40,822 nucleotides of DNA from Amoebophrya sp. A120 (GCA_905178155.1 CAJINV010000005.1:1-40822); one strand, 5' to 3'. Positions 1 to 11,507 are shown, counted from the first letter of the stretch. Numbers and translations are program-made. The notes: generated by a model not told the origin, from the sequence alone.

Positions 1-1688
1 GCGGCGCCCCGCTTACTCCACAGATTCACGCCGACCGGCAGCAGCGCGTTCCCGGTGTGTTCGCTCACCTCGGTGAGCGCCTGTACCGCCTTGTCCGGGA
101 GGCGAGTGAAGTCCTGCCTTTTTGTGAAGAACGCCAAGGAACGAAACTCCAGCTGCAAACTGCCCACTTCGGCCAAATTCCCGCTGCGGTCTTTATTCAG
201 CTCGGCAGCGGTCGGTGTAGAAGGAGCAGAGGGTTCTTCTTCATCCTCAGAACTGGCGCCAGCTTCTTCATCATCCCCGGAATCTACTTCGCCAGAAGAG
301 CCTTTTTCGCCTTCGCTGTTCGACCCGGAAACCAGGTCAGTACCGTAGTTGACCAATCCCACTTGAAGAGCCGACGGCGGCGGCTTGTTTACTGCCTTTT
401 TCCGCTGACGAGAATCTTGAATCTTGGATTTCTTCCCGTAGCTTTTATCCTTTCTCCCCATCTTTTTCTCCGCCAACTGAATCATTCGTACCGGAAACAG
501 TCCGTGCCGCGAATTCGCTTTCCCCACGTCCCCAAACGCCTTTGCGAGCAGCGTGTCGCCCAGCTGCTCTGCCTTCTGCAGCAGCGGTTTTTCGGAGCTC
601 AGACTGTAGGCGGAGAGCAGTCCACCCAAGGCGCGAATGGTGATCTCGAAGGTGGAGAACTTTTTTTCCTCTCTTTTCCTGTGTTTGTTCAATTCTCGTC
701 CTCCTGAAGTGTCTGGACGATTTAGCAACCGCAGATCGTCTAGGTGCGCTTTTCGAGACGTAAAATCCGCTTTCGGCGCCGTCACGTTCAGTTCGTTCCG
801 GACAAACTCCAACCCCTCTCGAAATTCCTTGTGCAGCCCCATTAAGTACAAGGTGTCCAAGCTGTCCACGATGGTAACCCCGAGTCCCCCGAGCGGGTTC
901 TGGCCGCCTCCGGTCACTGGGAACACTTCGTCGTAGCCCCAGGCCTGCTTTCGGTAGTTCTCCCAACAGAATCGCATCTCGGCCTTGACCTCCTCCGCAA
1001 GCTGGGTTGCGTTGGTGATCGGGCTTCGTTCAAGCGGGTGGTTAGCGCCGGTGCCGGATTGCTGCGCGACATACAGTTCTTGTAAAGAGGAAATCATGGC
1101 TTTTCCGCTGGTGCTGGGATCTGCTTCCTCTTCTGCCGAGCCGGAAGATTCTTCAAAGTCTTCGTCGCCGCCAAGAGCAGCGTCCTCTTCGCCCGTAGTA
1201 GGTTCGAATAAATGCAGGGCTGTAGGAGTAGGACTATGTCTATGATCTACTGCGTCGGCATAAAAATCTTCTTTTCCTGTGTAGAAGACGTCTCCATCCT
1301 GCTCGATTGCGTTCTGTTCGAGGACCAAATGTTGACGGGCAGGTCGTGGAGCGTTGTTGGAAGGTGTCGTGGACGAGCGACTTGCATTCACTTGTCGTGG
1401 CTGATTGTGTCCTCGTGGTGCTGAACTAGCAGATCTTCCGATTTTGTAGTTTCCGCTCGACGATTTTACGTGCGAAGAAAGACTTGCGGCTCCTCCTTGG
1501 TGTTCGGCAGTGATTTCCGGTACTACAGGAGGCGCGCTTGCTCCGGATGAAACTGTTGCAGCCTCCTGGTGTTCCTTGCGCAGGTAAATCGCCAAAGCCG
1601 GGTTTGGATTACCGCCGATGCTAAAGAGTCCGACTACAACTGCACTCGCCGCAATTTTGCGTATTGCGGTGAGCGGGCGGAACCTCAT
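1..1688 (-). CDS. Class I alpha-1,2-mannosidase (GH47), 5' part, runs off left edge
   Basis: The reading frame is open for 562 codons from the ATG at 1688 to the window edge, with no stop and no intron. Family knowledge: GH47 enzymes trim alpha-1,2-linked mannose from N-glycans in the ER and Golgi and are usually type II membrane proteins. Seen: a basic start followed by a short hydrophobic stretch (about residues 12-26, a likely signal or signal anchor); a low-complexity acidic stem to about 230; then GH47 landmarks FCWENYRKQAWGYDEVFP (240-257), TIVDSLDTLYLMG (272-284), FEITIRALGGLLSAY (346-360, E347 being the conserved active-site glutamate position) and LAEVGSLQLEF (505-515). Two insertions split the catalytic domain: about 303-342 (basic) and about 407-500 (basic, then a Ser/Glu/Asp tract). 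The rest of the domain lies outside the window. The gene follows the A/B array on the same strand but shares no motif with it. I am confident of the family; whether it is the ER or Golgi subtype is open. Confidence 0.9.
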   Translation of the reverse strand, partial: MRFRPLTAIRKIAASAVVVGLFSIGGNPNPALAIYLRKEHQEAATVSSGASAPPVVPEITAEHQGGAASLSSHVKSSSGNYKIGRSASSAPRGHNQPRQVNASRSSTTPSNNAPRPARQHLVLEQNAIEQDGDVFYTGKEDFYADAVDHRHSPTPTALHLFEPTTGEEDAALGGDEDFEESSGSAEEEADPSTSGKAMISSLQELYVAQQSGTGANHPLERSPITNATQLAEEVKAEMRFCWENYRKQAWGYDEVFPVTGGGQNPLGGLGVTIVDSLDTLYLMGLHKEFREGLEFVRNELNVTAPKADFTSRKAHLDDLRLLNRPDTSGGRELNKHRKREEKKFSTFEITIRALGGLLSAYSLSSEKPLLQKAEQLGDTLLAKAFGDVGKANSRHGLFPVRMIQLAEKKMGRKDKSYGKKSKIQDSRQRKKAVNKPPPSALQVGLVNYGTDLVSGSNSEGEKGSSGEVDSGDDEEAGASSEDEEEPSAPSTPTAAELNKDRSGNLAEVGSLQLEFRSLAFFTKRQDFTRLPDKAVQALTEVSEHTGNALLPVGVNLWSKRGA

Positions 1689-2254
1689 CTTGAGTCGATA
1701 CTTTGATTTCTTGTTCGAAGGTTTATTTTTCTGGTCTGCTTCTATCTGACAATTATTCAAGGTCTCGCTTACGCTCCTTCATTCGACTATTCATTAGCGG
1801 ACCTGCCCAACGATAGAAGATAAGGTTCCGCTGGACCAGAAGTCCGATATGAACTCGATCTCGACCTCGAACGAAAAGAATACGATGACGAAGCGACAAC
1901 GACAAGATAATTCGATTGGACGACAATTACGACGAATTTGTGCATGCGAGGAATTGTTCGCATATCGCTATTACTTGCTGTGAACTGGCCTGCTCCTGAC
2001 CGAACAACTCGTGTTCTCAGCTGCGCTTTTTAGAATTTTTGGAAAGTCGATACGTAAGTTGGAGTTGCAAAAATTCTTTCGGTCGTTCATTCTCTGTTTC
2101 TCTTGCGCTGCAAGGCAAGGAGGCCTGTCTGATACGATTCTTTCTAAAAGAAATTGGCCGGAAAGCTTCTACAGAAGCTGCGCCATAATTCAATGCGTTC
2201 CCATCCTGACTTTCCTTCGAAGATCAGATCTTGATTGGAGTCGTGAAGCACTTA
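1689..2254. other. Spacer upstream of the GH47 gene
   Basis: No supportable gene on either strand. About 1840-1945 is a degenerate low-complexity tract rich in CGA/TCGA/ACGA steps. The region is the 5' flank of the mannosidase; I see no recognisable promoter element. Confidence 0.5.
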
Positions 2255-2422
2255 TTATTTCACCTTGATTTGTATCTTCACGTTGATCTCGACCTTGTCC
2301 CCAATTTTCACCACCGGAAGCTGGATGTCCCCGCCTTTCGGAACATTGCTGCTCACGAACTTGCCGATGTCTTTCCCGGCGGTCTCCAGCTTTTTCCCGA
2401 GAGGCTTGAAGTTGATCTTCAT
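2255..2422 (-). CDS. Small lysine-rich ORF or terminal exon, 55 codons, unknown
   Basis: From the ATG at 2422 to TAA at 2255 the minus strand encodes 55 residues starting MKINFKPLGKKLE and ending KVEINVKIQIKVK. About a quarter of the residues are lysine, and the second half alternates hydrophobic and polar residues as beta-strands do (IQLPVVKIGDKVEINVKI). Third codon positions are strongly G/C, as in the real genes around it, and the AT-rich flanks differ. An in-frame TAG lies at 2447-2449; an AG ending at 2441 could be a splice acceptor, so this may be the last exon of a split gene. It sits about 870 bp downstream of A-IV, where the A-B alternation would place a B gene, but it does not resemble family B. 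No function is proposed. Confidence 0.3.
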   Translation of the reverse strand: MKINFKPLGKKLETAGKDIGKFVSSNVPKGGDIQLPVVKIGDKVEINVKIQIKVK

Positions 2423-3291
2423 CTTCCTAGTCGCGAGGCGCTGGCACTAGGACTAGTTGTTCAAAAGCGGTACTGGAATCGTTTCACTTTTTATTTAGCA
2501 CTTTAGTAAATATTTAAGAGAATGAGAAGTAGTTTGAAACTTATTGAAGTGACACTGCAAGGTTTGTTCCTGTGCAACAGCAACTACAATGGAAGCGGAA
2601 AAAACTGATACCGATAAAGTGTGAATCTGAGCTCAAGGATCAGGCCGGGCGGGACACTGGTAGTACAAAGTATCTTCCGTGCGTTGATCAACAGAGCGTT
2701 CGAGTTGGTTTTTGAGATGACGCCTCACACTGACCGAGAAAACTTCACCGAGGTTGTGAAAAGCAAAAGCTAGCGTATAAGAAATTCGGAAGTAATTCAC
2801 TCCTGCGTGTGCGCAGTGTGTCCTCTGTGTGGAAAAAATAGAGACACATATATCAATTTTGTCTCTCTTTTACACGACAAAAAAAACCGACACGACTTTT
2901 AATGACCGACAGCATTTCATTATCTCAATCGGAGGCTAGTAGGTACTACAGCTTGTTTGAACACGGTTCTAATCTATATCGATGGCCTGATATTGTTCTC
3001 TATCTGCTCCGTCGGCACACGATGAATTCCCGTCGAATAGAAGCGTTACTTAGGCCCGGCATGAGCAAGTACGATTTGTTTTTGTAGTACGGTGAACTGA
3101 TATAAAAGTGCCTTTGAAACATGTTCGTTCTCATCTCTTCCCGGATTGATCCGTCGAACTCTAATTTTCGATTTCTTTTAATTTTGAAAAATGGGATTCC
3201 TTGATGAGTTGTAGTCCCCAAATCTTCCAAACTTGTTCCAATAAGCAGCAACGTTCCTTTACCACTCGTTGTCTTTCCGTCTTGATCTTCC
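2423..3291. other. Spacer between A-IV and the small ORF
   Basis: AT-richer than the coding regions, with short homopolymer runs (for example an A run at about 2878-2886). No ORF here resembles families A or B on either strand, although a B gene would be expected from the alternation. A 61-codon plus-strand ORF at 2902-3087 has no supporting feature. Confidence 0.5.
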
Positions 3292-6200
3292 CTACTTCGT
3301 AAAGGGCTGCTGATCCTCCCTTCGTCTTTTTGCTGGGTGTTCATCTTCAACGTTCATCTGCTCTGCATTCCTGGATCGTGAACTCGATATGCTGCTACCA
3401 GCATCAACTGCAGCAACGCGCTTGTTGACACGCGTGTCTGCGCCCTCATTCTCCACCCCATAATCTGCATCGTTTCGCCCTGTGTTTTCCTGATCCTGCA
3501 AAGACGCAGTAGACGCGGACTTGTGCATCCCAATCGCGGCTGCAGCATCTGTTTTCTTTACCTGATCTGGTGGATCGTCATTTTCATCGAGGGATGGTTC
3601 CGGCGCTCCTGCGTCCGTTCTCGCGGGTGGCTTCCAACCACCGCACTCCGTGAAATCTAGGTGAAGCGCAGCCCGGACGTGAAAGAGCGCGTAATAATCT
3701 GCATCGGACGGCATCTTTTCACGAACGTGTGTTTTTTCCCCAAACAACAGCGGATGTACTTCCGCGTAATCGGCAAAAACGGACCTGTAGTTTTATATTG
3801 TGCGTTTTTTTCTGAAAGCCAAGAACGTGCCGCTTCAGCAAAAGCATCTACGAAGGTCTTGAAGTGCTTTTGAGTTATTCACGTTTCTGCAATTTGTGGT
3901 TGTACCCCGCGGGTTATGCCATGAAAGGTTCTGTCAGTCTTTGCATCGCCGGGCTAGCTGCAGTGTGAAGAACTCAAATCAAAATGTTTGAATATAGTAT
4001 CTTCGGCTTTTGAACATAATCATAATTCAAACCATATGAAAATACGCAAGGTCTTCCTGCGAGCACGTGTGGTTCTGGCAGCTCCTTACATGCTTGATAG
4101 TATCTTCTTCGGTTGCGTTGTTCGCTGGGGCTGAGTTGCTGCAACTTTTGTTCGTAGCTCGTTCCTCCGCGCTGGTGCTGGTACCCTGCGCAGGTGAAGT
4201 AGCGGGATCCGGATTTGCAGCGACATCAGCAGATGGGTGATTCGAAACGACGTGCGAGTCCTTTCGTTCGGGCGCACGCTGGCTACAGGTTTTCGAGAAG
4301 CTCTTGTCCCGGCGAGAACATGCTTCGTGCGGCACGCGCTCGTGGAAAATCGGAACCCAAAACAGATTCTCGGTCAGGATCTCATTCGCCTCCAGCTTGT
4401 AGTTACCGGGGTGGTTTGGCCTGTAGTGGCGGCACTTCCGTTCCTCCGCCGTCATAATCCCGGCGACGTCGAGATGTGGGAGAGACGGCGGGCCGAAGGG
4501 TGCCACCCAAACCTCCGCTGCGCTCGTTGGCTGATACTGCGACCCCAAGTTGCCGCCGGTGGTCAAGTATTCACGCACTGCACTCCGGGTCCGCGGCAGC
4601 CGACCCGAATAGGTTTCCGACAGCGGTTTGTTCAGCACGACAGCGCGCCGCGGGCAATAGCACTCCTCTGCGTACAAGTTGCAGGCACGAATGAAACTGT
4701 CCTTCGGCGATGTGCCTTGCTGTGGCGTGACGGAGGAAACGGGGGCCAGCGGAAGCACATGCTCCTCGACTCGCAGGAAGAGGTCCGCAACCGAAACCGC
4801 GGATTTACTCCGATCTCTCAGCGCCTTCGCCAACTCTTCGCGGGAAACTTTGCACGCCCAATCCAGCTCGTGAAGGTACCAGCGCACGCTTACCTTCGCC
4901 CCCCCTTGCATCCCGAGCGCCGCGAACCACCGCTCCTTGGTGTGGCTTTTGAAGAACTGCATCACCTCGGACTCGGAACGTAATTCAAAGTTCATTGGCG
5001 GCTGCGCCTGCGGCTCTGTAGTACTGCTTCTAGCTGCAGCGTAGCAGCTGGGGTGGCCATTCGCGCGGCCAAAATGTCTCGCCTGTGCTCCCGTGGGCGT
5101 CCTGCAAAGTCGGCGGCCCCAGGCGGAAAACGTGAACGCCGGATCAATGGGGACGGCGATCGACCAGGAAAAATCTGCAGCACTCAGTAACTCCACCGCT
5201 CTTATGTGATGAACCCAGTTGTCCGGCGGTCTGCTACGCCAAAGATCACTCCCACAACAGCACAAGGGAAAAATCTTGTCCTGCTGAGCTTCGTCCGCCT
5301 CCGCTTTGGCCGAAGAGTGGAAGCACGCGTGCTCCAACGTCGGGAGAAACTGCTTGTTGGTTCGCGGACCCCCGAGAATCAGATAGCTTGCTGTTCGCAG
5401 CAACAGATTGTAGAGTCGCTCGAAGTCACTGATTTCCCACTGTTCATTCCGGAATGCATCATCCGACCGGGAGGTCGGGGCGAGAGCTTTGTCGTTCTGC
5501 GCCGGGGCACTCCGTACAAGAATGGAGCACGGAAATTCCGGCTTCTTTGTGACGTGAGCGCCAACAACATCCTTATTGTAGGCCGGTTGCGTGGCCGCGT
5601 GGAAGAGGTCCCCGGCGCTGCAGGTGATCCAAAAAAGGGTGAGCGCGTCGAGGAGCTCAAGGCGCACCTGAAATGGGCAACGGTGACGAGGGTTGTGCGC
5701 GCAAACCTGATCGTCGAGCGCCATCCTGAGCCGCGTGGTTTGTAGACGCTCCCAAGGTATAATACGGGCAGAACCCCGACCCAAAATCGCCACAGGACCA
5801 AGGTGCAGAGCGGTACGAGGCACAATGTAGTCTCGGTCTGCGAGCAAAAGCGCGCGCTTGCATCCAACTGTCGCGCAGGCTCGGTTCAACTCGTTTTCTA
5901 GGGTATGGCCTGCGACTGATTGGTGGTTCCGATGTTCCTCCGCCTTACGCTCGGCGTAGCGCCTTTCTTCTAGGCGGGCTTCCCGTTCGTGAGCCGGTTC
6001 TCCCGCATTTGGATTGTTTTGCGCGATTACGTTCCGTGCCACGTTTGCAGCTGCTGCAGCTTCGTCAGCCTTGGCAATGCGATCGACTGCAGTCCGATAT
6101 TCGTCGCCATAAACTGTGTTCTGCATCTCTTCGAAATGGGGAACGTTCATTCTCGCGCTCGTTGGCGGGACATGCAACTCGAGCATGCCGCCTAATGTAA

Positions 6201-9200
6201 GCATGGCATCGAGAACTGGGTACTCGTCCCGTGCAAGTTGTCTCTCTTCGGGAATCTTCGACGGCACCAATGCAAGGCTCGTTTCTACGCTCGACTGGCT
6301 AACGCTAGCACAAAACATGCTGCCGTGGTCGTAACAGTCGACCTCTGCACCTCCAAACATAAAAGACATTTCGTCATGGCGGTGGTCGTCCTTGAGCTTC
6401 AGAACGGTGCTCACGCGGTGGCGCTCGATTTTACCTGTCGTAGCGAATAAACGAGGTCCCCGCGGCCCAGCCAACTGCGGTTCTTCTACATCTTGTCCAG
6501 AAAATTCGGAGCTGCAGCCGATGACGCTGGGTGATCCGGCGTTCTGAGTTTTGTCTGGTTTGCTGACTCGTACGCCAGCGAATCGGTTGCAGTGCCGCTC
6601 GCAGTCGGTAAGGAACTGCTGCATTTGAGGAAAGGCGGCAATGTCTGACTCGGGGAAGTACATCCACTTTGGGTCTTCCCCTTGGTCGTGGGGGACCGTG
6701 TCGTCTTCGAAGCAGAAAGTGCGTACACAGGGGGGGCCATCCGATGGCACTGGAAGCTGAATCCGTGAACCCAGCAGCAACGCCGCCGTGACAACATTCC
6801 TCGAAGCTGCTGCTGTGACCCCGTCGTCCAGCAAATCTTTTGCTACACTTCCATGCTGCATCCGCCAACGCATCGGGGGCAGGCGGTCCACCGCTTGAAC
6901 ATCGGTCAATCGCATGAGATCACCGTGGTGGCCATCTAATTTTTTGAGGGGGTCTTTCACTTCTTTCCGGGCCCGGGCCACAGGAATGATGTGCGGGCGG
7001 TAGTACAGCTGTGCCTGCTTCACAGTCTTGATTCCGGAGTGCAGCAACGTTCCAGGAACTAGCGCCTCTTCTTCTGCTGACGCGTCGTCACCTTTTTTGT
7101 CGTCGAAAAACCCCAGCCTCTGGGCGTTCAGGCTTCGTGCAAACAATTTGTCCAGCCCGTGCAGCCGGCGTATCTGCCGAGGGTGCAGGGGTTGCTCCGG
7201 AGAGTCACTGCGCAGAGGAAAGAGTTCCAAGTTGGAGTACTTTTCGTAGGAGGGTAGGTGGATGACCCCCCCGTCGGGAAGAAACTTCGGCGAATCCCAC
7301 AACCGCTGCAGCAGCGTGCGGAGGTGCTTGCCATGAACTGTGTCGGTGCAGATGTCTTCCTGCTCGCGACTGTATCTGCAGTTGGTCAGCACCCAGCGTG
7401 TGCAGTCGAAGGTAAAATCCTCGTCCTCGGCCACCTGCGCCGCAGAAAATCCGAGCTTTTGCAAGTGATGTCGTTCCGCGAGCTTGACAACCTTGTCCAC
7501 GCCTTGTGTCCGCGGGGAGGTATCTTCTTGTGCAGTTTCTTCCCCGGCCTCGTCGTCGGATGAATCGATTCCAAGAATCGGTCCCCGATGCCATTTCTTC
7601 CAGAGCTCGTATCCATCAAGATCAGGCGAAATTTTTGCCGGAGTTGTTCTTTCGACGGAGGTAGCTGAATCACTACTGCCAGGGGCCAGAGCGGCGCCTT
7701 TTGTGTCTGTAGCACCTTCCGGCCCGTCCTGTTCCAACAGCGGCGCGATGTAGTCTCGCAATATTGGTATGCGATCCAGCAGGGGTGTGGACCGCTTCCG
7801 TGAGATTCGGAAAACCGCTACAAGGCAGTGGCCGTAGAGGCTCTTGAGATCTCGGACGTCGAATTTGGTGCCACGAACAAGGGCGACGGCGTGCAGTCGC
7901 GTAGCGGTGAACCGTGCCGAGCACGGCTCCGGGTGTTCATGTTCGTCCTCCGCAGCCGCGCTCGCACAAGATGAAGCTTCGTCGTCGTTCTGATCCGCCA
8001 CTTCTTCTGCTGCAATCGCAGAGCCGGGATCATCTTTTCTGCTCGCCACCAACTTTTCTTTCGTCTCGTTTTGGCCAACATCCTCGGCACAGGATGCCAC
8101 CTTTTGACTCTCCGACGCACTGCCCTCGTGAGCAGCGTGTTCCACGTCTCCATCTCCTGGCTGCGGTGCCACAGGAGTCTTCCCTGCGAAAGCGGACTGA
8201 CCGGCGCCAGAAGTGCCCGCTGCGACATCAACTACACCTACTTCTACACTTTCTTCGTCTACTACGCCGGGATTGTCGGTACTAGCAGCAGCAGCACCTC
8301 CTTCCTCCGGGACAACGCTCGGAGCCCGCGTCCTGAACCTCGCACGGAAGCTCTCCGGGAGCTCCTTGGTGCTGATCCCGTATGGCATGCACTGGCCCAT
8401 TTCCAAGTTGTCACACGCTTCCTCATCAGTCTCGTCGTCATCGAGGCCGTCCTCTTCGGACCCCTCTTCCGACTCGTCGTCGCTTTCGTCGTCCCCCTCG
8501 ACCATCCGGGCGGCCCCCATGCCAGAAAGCGCGACCGATTCTTTGAAGCGTCCTACCATTGTAGTAGCATTTTTTTCGTTGTCGTCCGAGTTGACATACT
8601 CATGTGGCAGGAGGTGCGTGTTGTAGGCGCCCGGAAGGCAGACTAGGAGTGTGCCGACCGTCCGGTCATTTGTGTCATGCACCTTTCGCAGTACGTCGTA
8701 GTCAAACTTTGGAGCTTTGTGGTCAACCTTCCGCAGAGCCCCGCAGCCGCGAGTGCGCGCGGGGTTACGGGGGTCTGGGGTAGTGTCCGGCTTGTACACA
8801 CAGTCATCTAAGCGAATCTTAATTGTTTTAGACGTCGGACTGTAATCCAGTGTTGATCCTCGAAATCGAGGCACCTTTTTCGGCGGTAAAGCAGCGCGCT
8901 TTCCAGTGCGCTTGTGATTCTCGTGCAATGCGCTGCGGTACTCCGCCGATTCGTCATCCGACTTGACCTCTTCTCCACGCTCTTGCAGGTATTTCGCAAA
9001 ATCTGAACCCAGAAACAACGATGGGCTGCGCGCCTCTTTGTCATCATCTTCATCTTTGTTCTCATCCGCGGCTGGCCCGCCCGTGTCATCTTCACTTCCG
9101 CGGGTGCGATTTTTCTTCGGCTTGAATGAGTTACTCCAGCCTCCGTCCAACCGCACGAAGTCCAACTCCACCGGGTAGGGATATTCAAGGTGCTTCTCGA

Positions 9201-10431
9201 GAGCGGCGGGAAGGCCCTTGTCGATCAGCACTTGCTGCAGGCTTTTGTCGCCGCACGTGATCTCCACGTCGTTTTTACCGAGCGATTTCGTCAACAGGTG
9301 TCGGTAGGGTGGAGGCGACCGGAAGGCTTCCAAGGGAGAATATCTACACCGCTCCTCAGATTCCTCCTCTTCGGTGGAGCCGTCGCAGGGAGAGAGCCCC
9401 GGAAACAGCAACCCGGGCTCCGGGCTTTTGACTAGAGTTCCGGCTTTGCTATGATGCGGCTTCGAATGGTCGAAAACTACGTTGGTCCGGTGCTCTATCG
9501 CATTGCGTTTGAGACCGTCAAACAACTTGCGGTCAATCTTCTTCATCCTGTGCAGTAACGGATCCAGTCGCCGACCCTGGTCGCGAAGCACGAGATCCGT
9601 CAAAAATTTGCGCACCTTCTTCCGCGCCGCACAAACCTTGTCTCCGGCGTCCAACCGCTTTCGCCACAGATCTTTTGCTTTTTCCTCCTCCTCGGCGGTC
9701 GCATTTGCGGTCGTGTTCGAAGCAAGGACGGCTTGTTCGGCTTCGCCAGCGCCACGTCCCCCATCCACTTCGGCTCCTTCTACGATAGAAATTCTTATAC
9801 TATTTTGCTTGTCGTCTACTACTTCTTCTGTCACAGCGTCTTGCAGTTCACCCCCGCCGTTGTGCGGTGCGCTTTCATTGGATTTTTCTTGCACTCGATT
9901 TTCCTTTTGTTCAATACCATCAGGATGGGTAAGAACTTCGGTGCCCGTACAAGCTGCACTGCCTGTGCGAACTTTTTTCTTCTCTTCAAGTTCTCGGTCA
10001 TAGTCCTCCTCTTCACGCTTTGCTTTTCGCCACGCCCGCACAGCCGTTACTAATTCGGCCGTGCCATCACTACCAAGTTCCTCCTCCGACAACTCGGCCA
10101 AAAGCTGCGACAGCGGTGGCCGGACGATATCAAAGGAGCTGGTCTCCCCACGGACGGCCGCCTGGTCCTCACTACTCCCCTCTTCTTTCTCGTGCAACAG
10201 CGCGACGCGTGGTGGCTCTGCCACGGGAATCGTAATCTCTGGAATGCAGAACCGCGCCCCCGCTCCGGCCAAAGCCCGCTCCAGAAGATACAGGCCATGC
10301 CTGGTCGACGCGACATCCACGGGAGTTCCGCCAAAGTCTTTTTGCCGAGGGAAGTAGTCGGGCACCGCGCCCAACTCGTAATCTTCCAGCGGTGGCTCCG
10401 GGGCAACGTCCTCGGTGAACGACGTTGGCAT
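3292..10431 (-). CDS. Family A paralogue A-IV, large uncharacterised protein, 2 exons
   Basis: Two exons, 10431-4046 and 3784-3292, joined across a phase-2 GT-AG intron (donor GTATTT, acceptor CTACAG). The sum is 6879 nt, 2292 residues. The ATG at 10431 was chosen; the frame stays open for 28 codons upstream, but only to a TTG. I do not recognise the family. Shared A motifs in order (approximate residues): N-terminal LERALAGAGARF; HLLTRSLGKNDVEI to YPYPVELDFVRLDGG (377-432); GTLLVCLPGAY (590-605); LHAVALVRGT and GHCLVAVFRISRKR (843-897); FLPDGGVIHLPSYEKYSN and LFPLRSDSPEQPL (1037-1100); VDRLPPMRWR (about 1185); MLELHVPPTSARMNVP; RHRCPFQVRLELLDALT (1577-1600); KVSVRWYLHELD (about 1850); PRRAVVLNKPL (about 1930); QYQPTSAAEVWVAPF (1963-1980). 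Exon 2 carries ALFHVRAALHLDF, GGWKPP and a basic AKRRRE tail. Long acidic linkers separate the motifs; no signal peptide or membrane segment is evident. It is the longest copy with the fewest introns. The tail suggests nuclear location (inference). Confidence 0.85.
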
Positions 10432-11507
10432 CCTCGAAATTTTTGTTTGAAAAACTACCTCCTGATTGCGATGTGGGCGAAACACCGCTTGCGAACAGAA
10501 AATGTTTCGTATCAAAAAAGAGCCAGGGTTAACTTAATATCAATGGGTCATCTTTGAAATAAATGGTGATGATCGCAGCTTCAATCATCTGTTTTGAAAG
10601 CAACAAGAGTTGTGAAGTTGCGTCTGGTTTTGCAAATTCATTTCACCTACGAGAGAGAGAGTAAGACAATCTTGGTTGGCGCGTCGAACTTCTTCAAGTC
10701 TTTGTCTTACTTCAAGTCGATGCAGATTCACTTTCAGAAGCTGATGAAGAAGTGCAGCATGATCACTGTAGTCGTTTATCAGAGCAAGCCTGTAAGTACA
10801 ATATGCGAGTCGGTGAAATTGCATGTTGAACTCAGTGCCTTCGACGAGGAAACGAGAAGAACTACTGATCGTATCAACGAGAGGTAAATAAGTAGGTATG
10901 TGCTGCAGTTGCGGAAGTCGCGGGGACGATTAAGCACTTACTTTATCACACCTTCTTCTAATTCTTTGACACGAAAATGGCGCCAGCTGCTGGCAAGCCG
11001 ACGGCAATCTACTATGTGGAACGATGTGGCAAGAGGCACGCCGTGAGTAACAGGAACTGTGATCGCTCTGCGTAGGATCATCAATCTGCTCATCCTCATC
11101 ATCCATAATGGCACTAAAATGCTGTCGTCATCATCTGATCCGTTCTGAAACAATCACGTACTGCTAGTACAGGCGCTCGATACTGATCTTGGCTTTCGAG
11201 AGCTGTAAGATGGACGATACACAACCGCCCAGGCATTGCTTGCACAACCGGGCGAGCAGCGTTGACGACACACATCACGAAGATGGATCTTCCATGCGAA
11301 TATTCCAGGCGGAGGACAAGTCAGAGGTATCCAAAAAAAGTTGCTCGCATGGAGAAGTAAGGTGTCCGCGTCGGTTGGGGACAATGCACAAGTATAAATA
11401 ATTTTGAAATATTATCGTCGACAACCACAAGTCAACTCCAAACACTCAAAGTACTTAACACTAACTCACACCCACTGAAAATGCAATCGTCTGCTTCCAC
11501 CTCTTGC
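10432..11507. other. Spacer between B-III and A-IV
   Basis: About 1.08 kb of AT-richer sequence. A 97-codon plus-strand ORF (10594-10887, TTG start) and a 79-codon minus-strand ORF (10585-10824) overlap each other and have no recognisable content. An ATC-rich patch occurs at about 11070-11110. The region should contain the 3' end of B-III and the 5' flank of A-IV. Confidence 0.45.

Noticed and set aside
57-707. Plus-strand 216-codon ORF at the left edge
   Set aside because: It is antisense to the GH47 frame, whose motifs are unambiguous on the minus strand; its product has no recognisable feature.
445-966. Minus-strand 173-codon ORF
   Set aside because: It is a shifted frame within the GH47 coding sequence.
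4237-4983. Plus-strand 248-codon ORF
   Set aside because: Antisense shadow of the conserved C-terminal half of A-IV; it has no counterpart over the other A copies.
10594-10887. Plus-strand 97-codon ORF with a GTAAGT inside
   Set aside because: TTG start, overlap with an equally long minus-strand ORF, and no motif; a consensus-like donor alone is weak, especially since supported introns here use GTAT.
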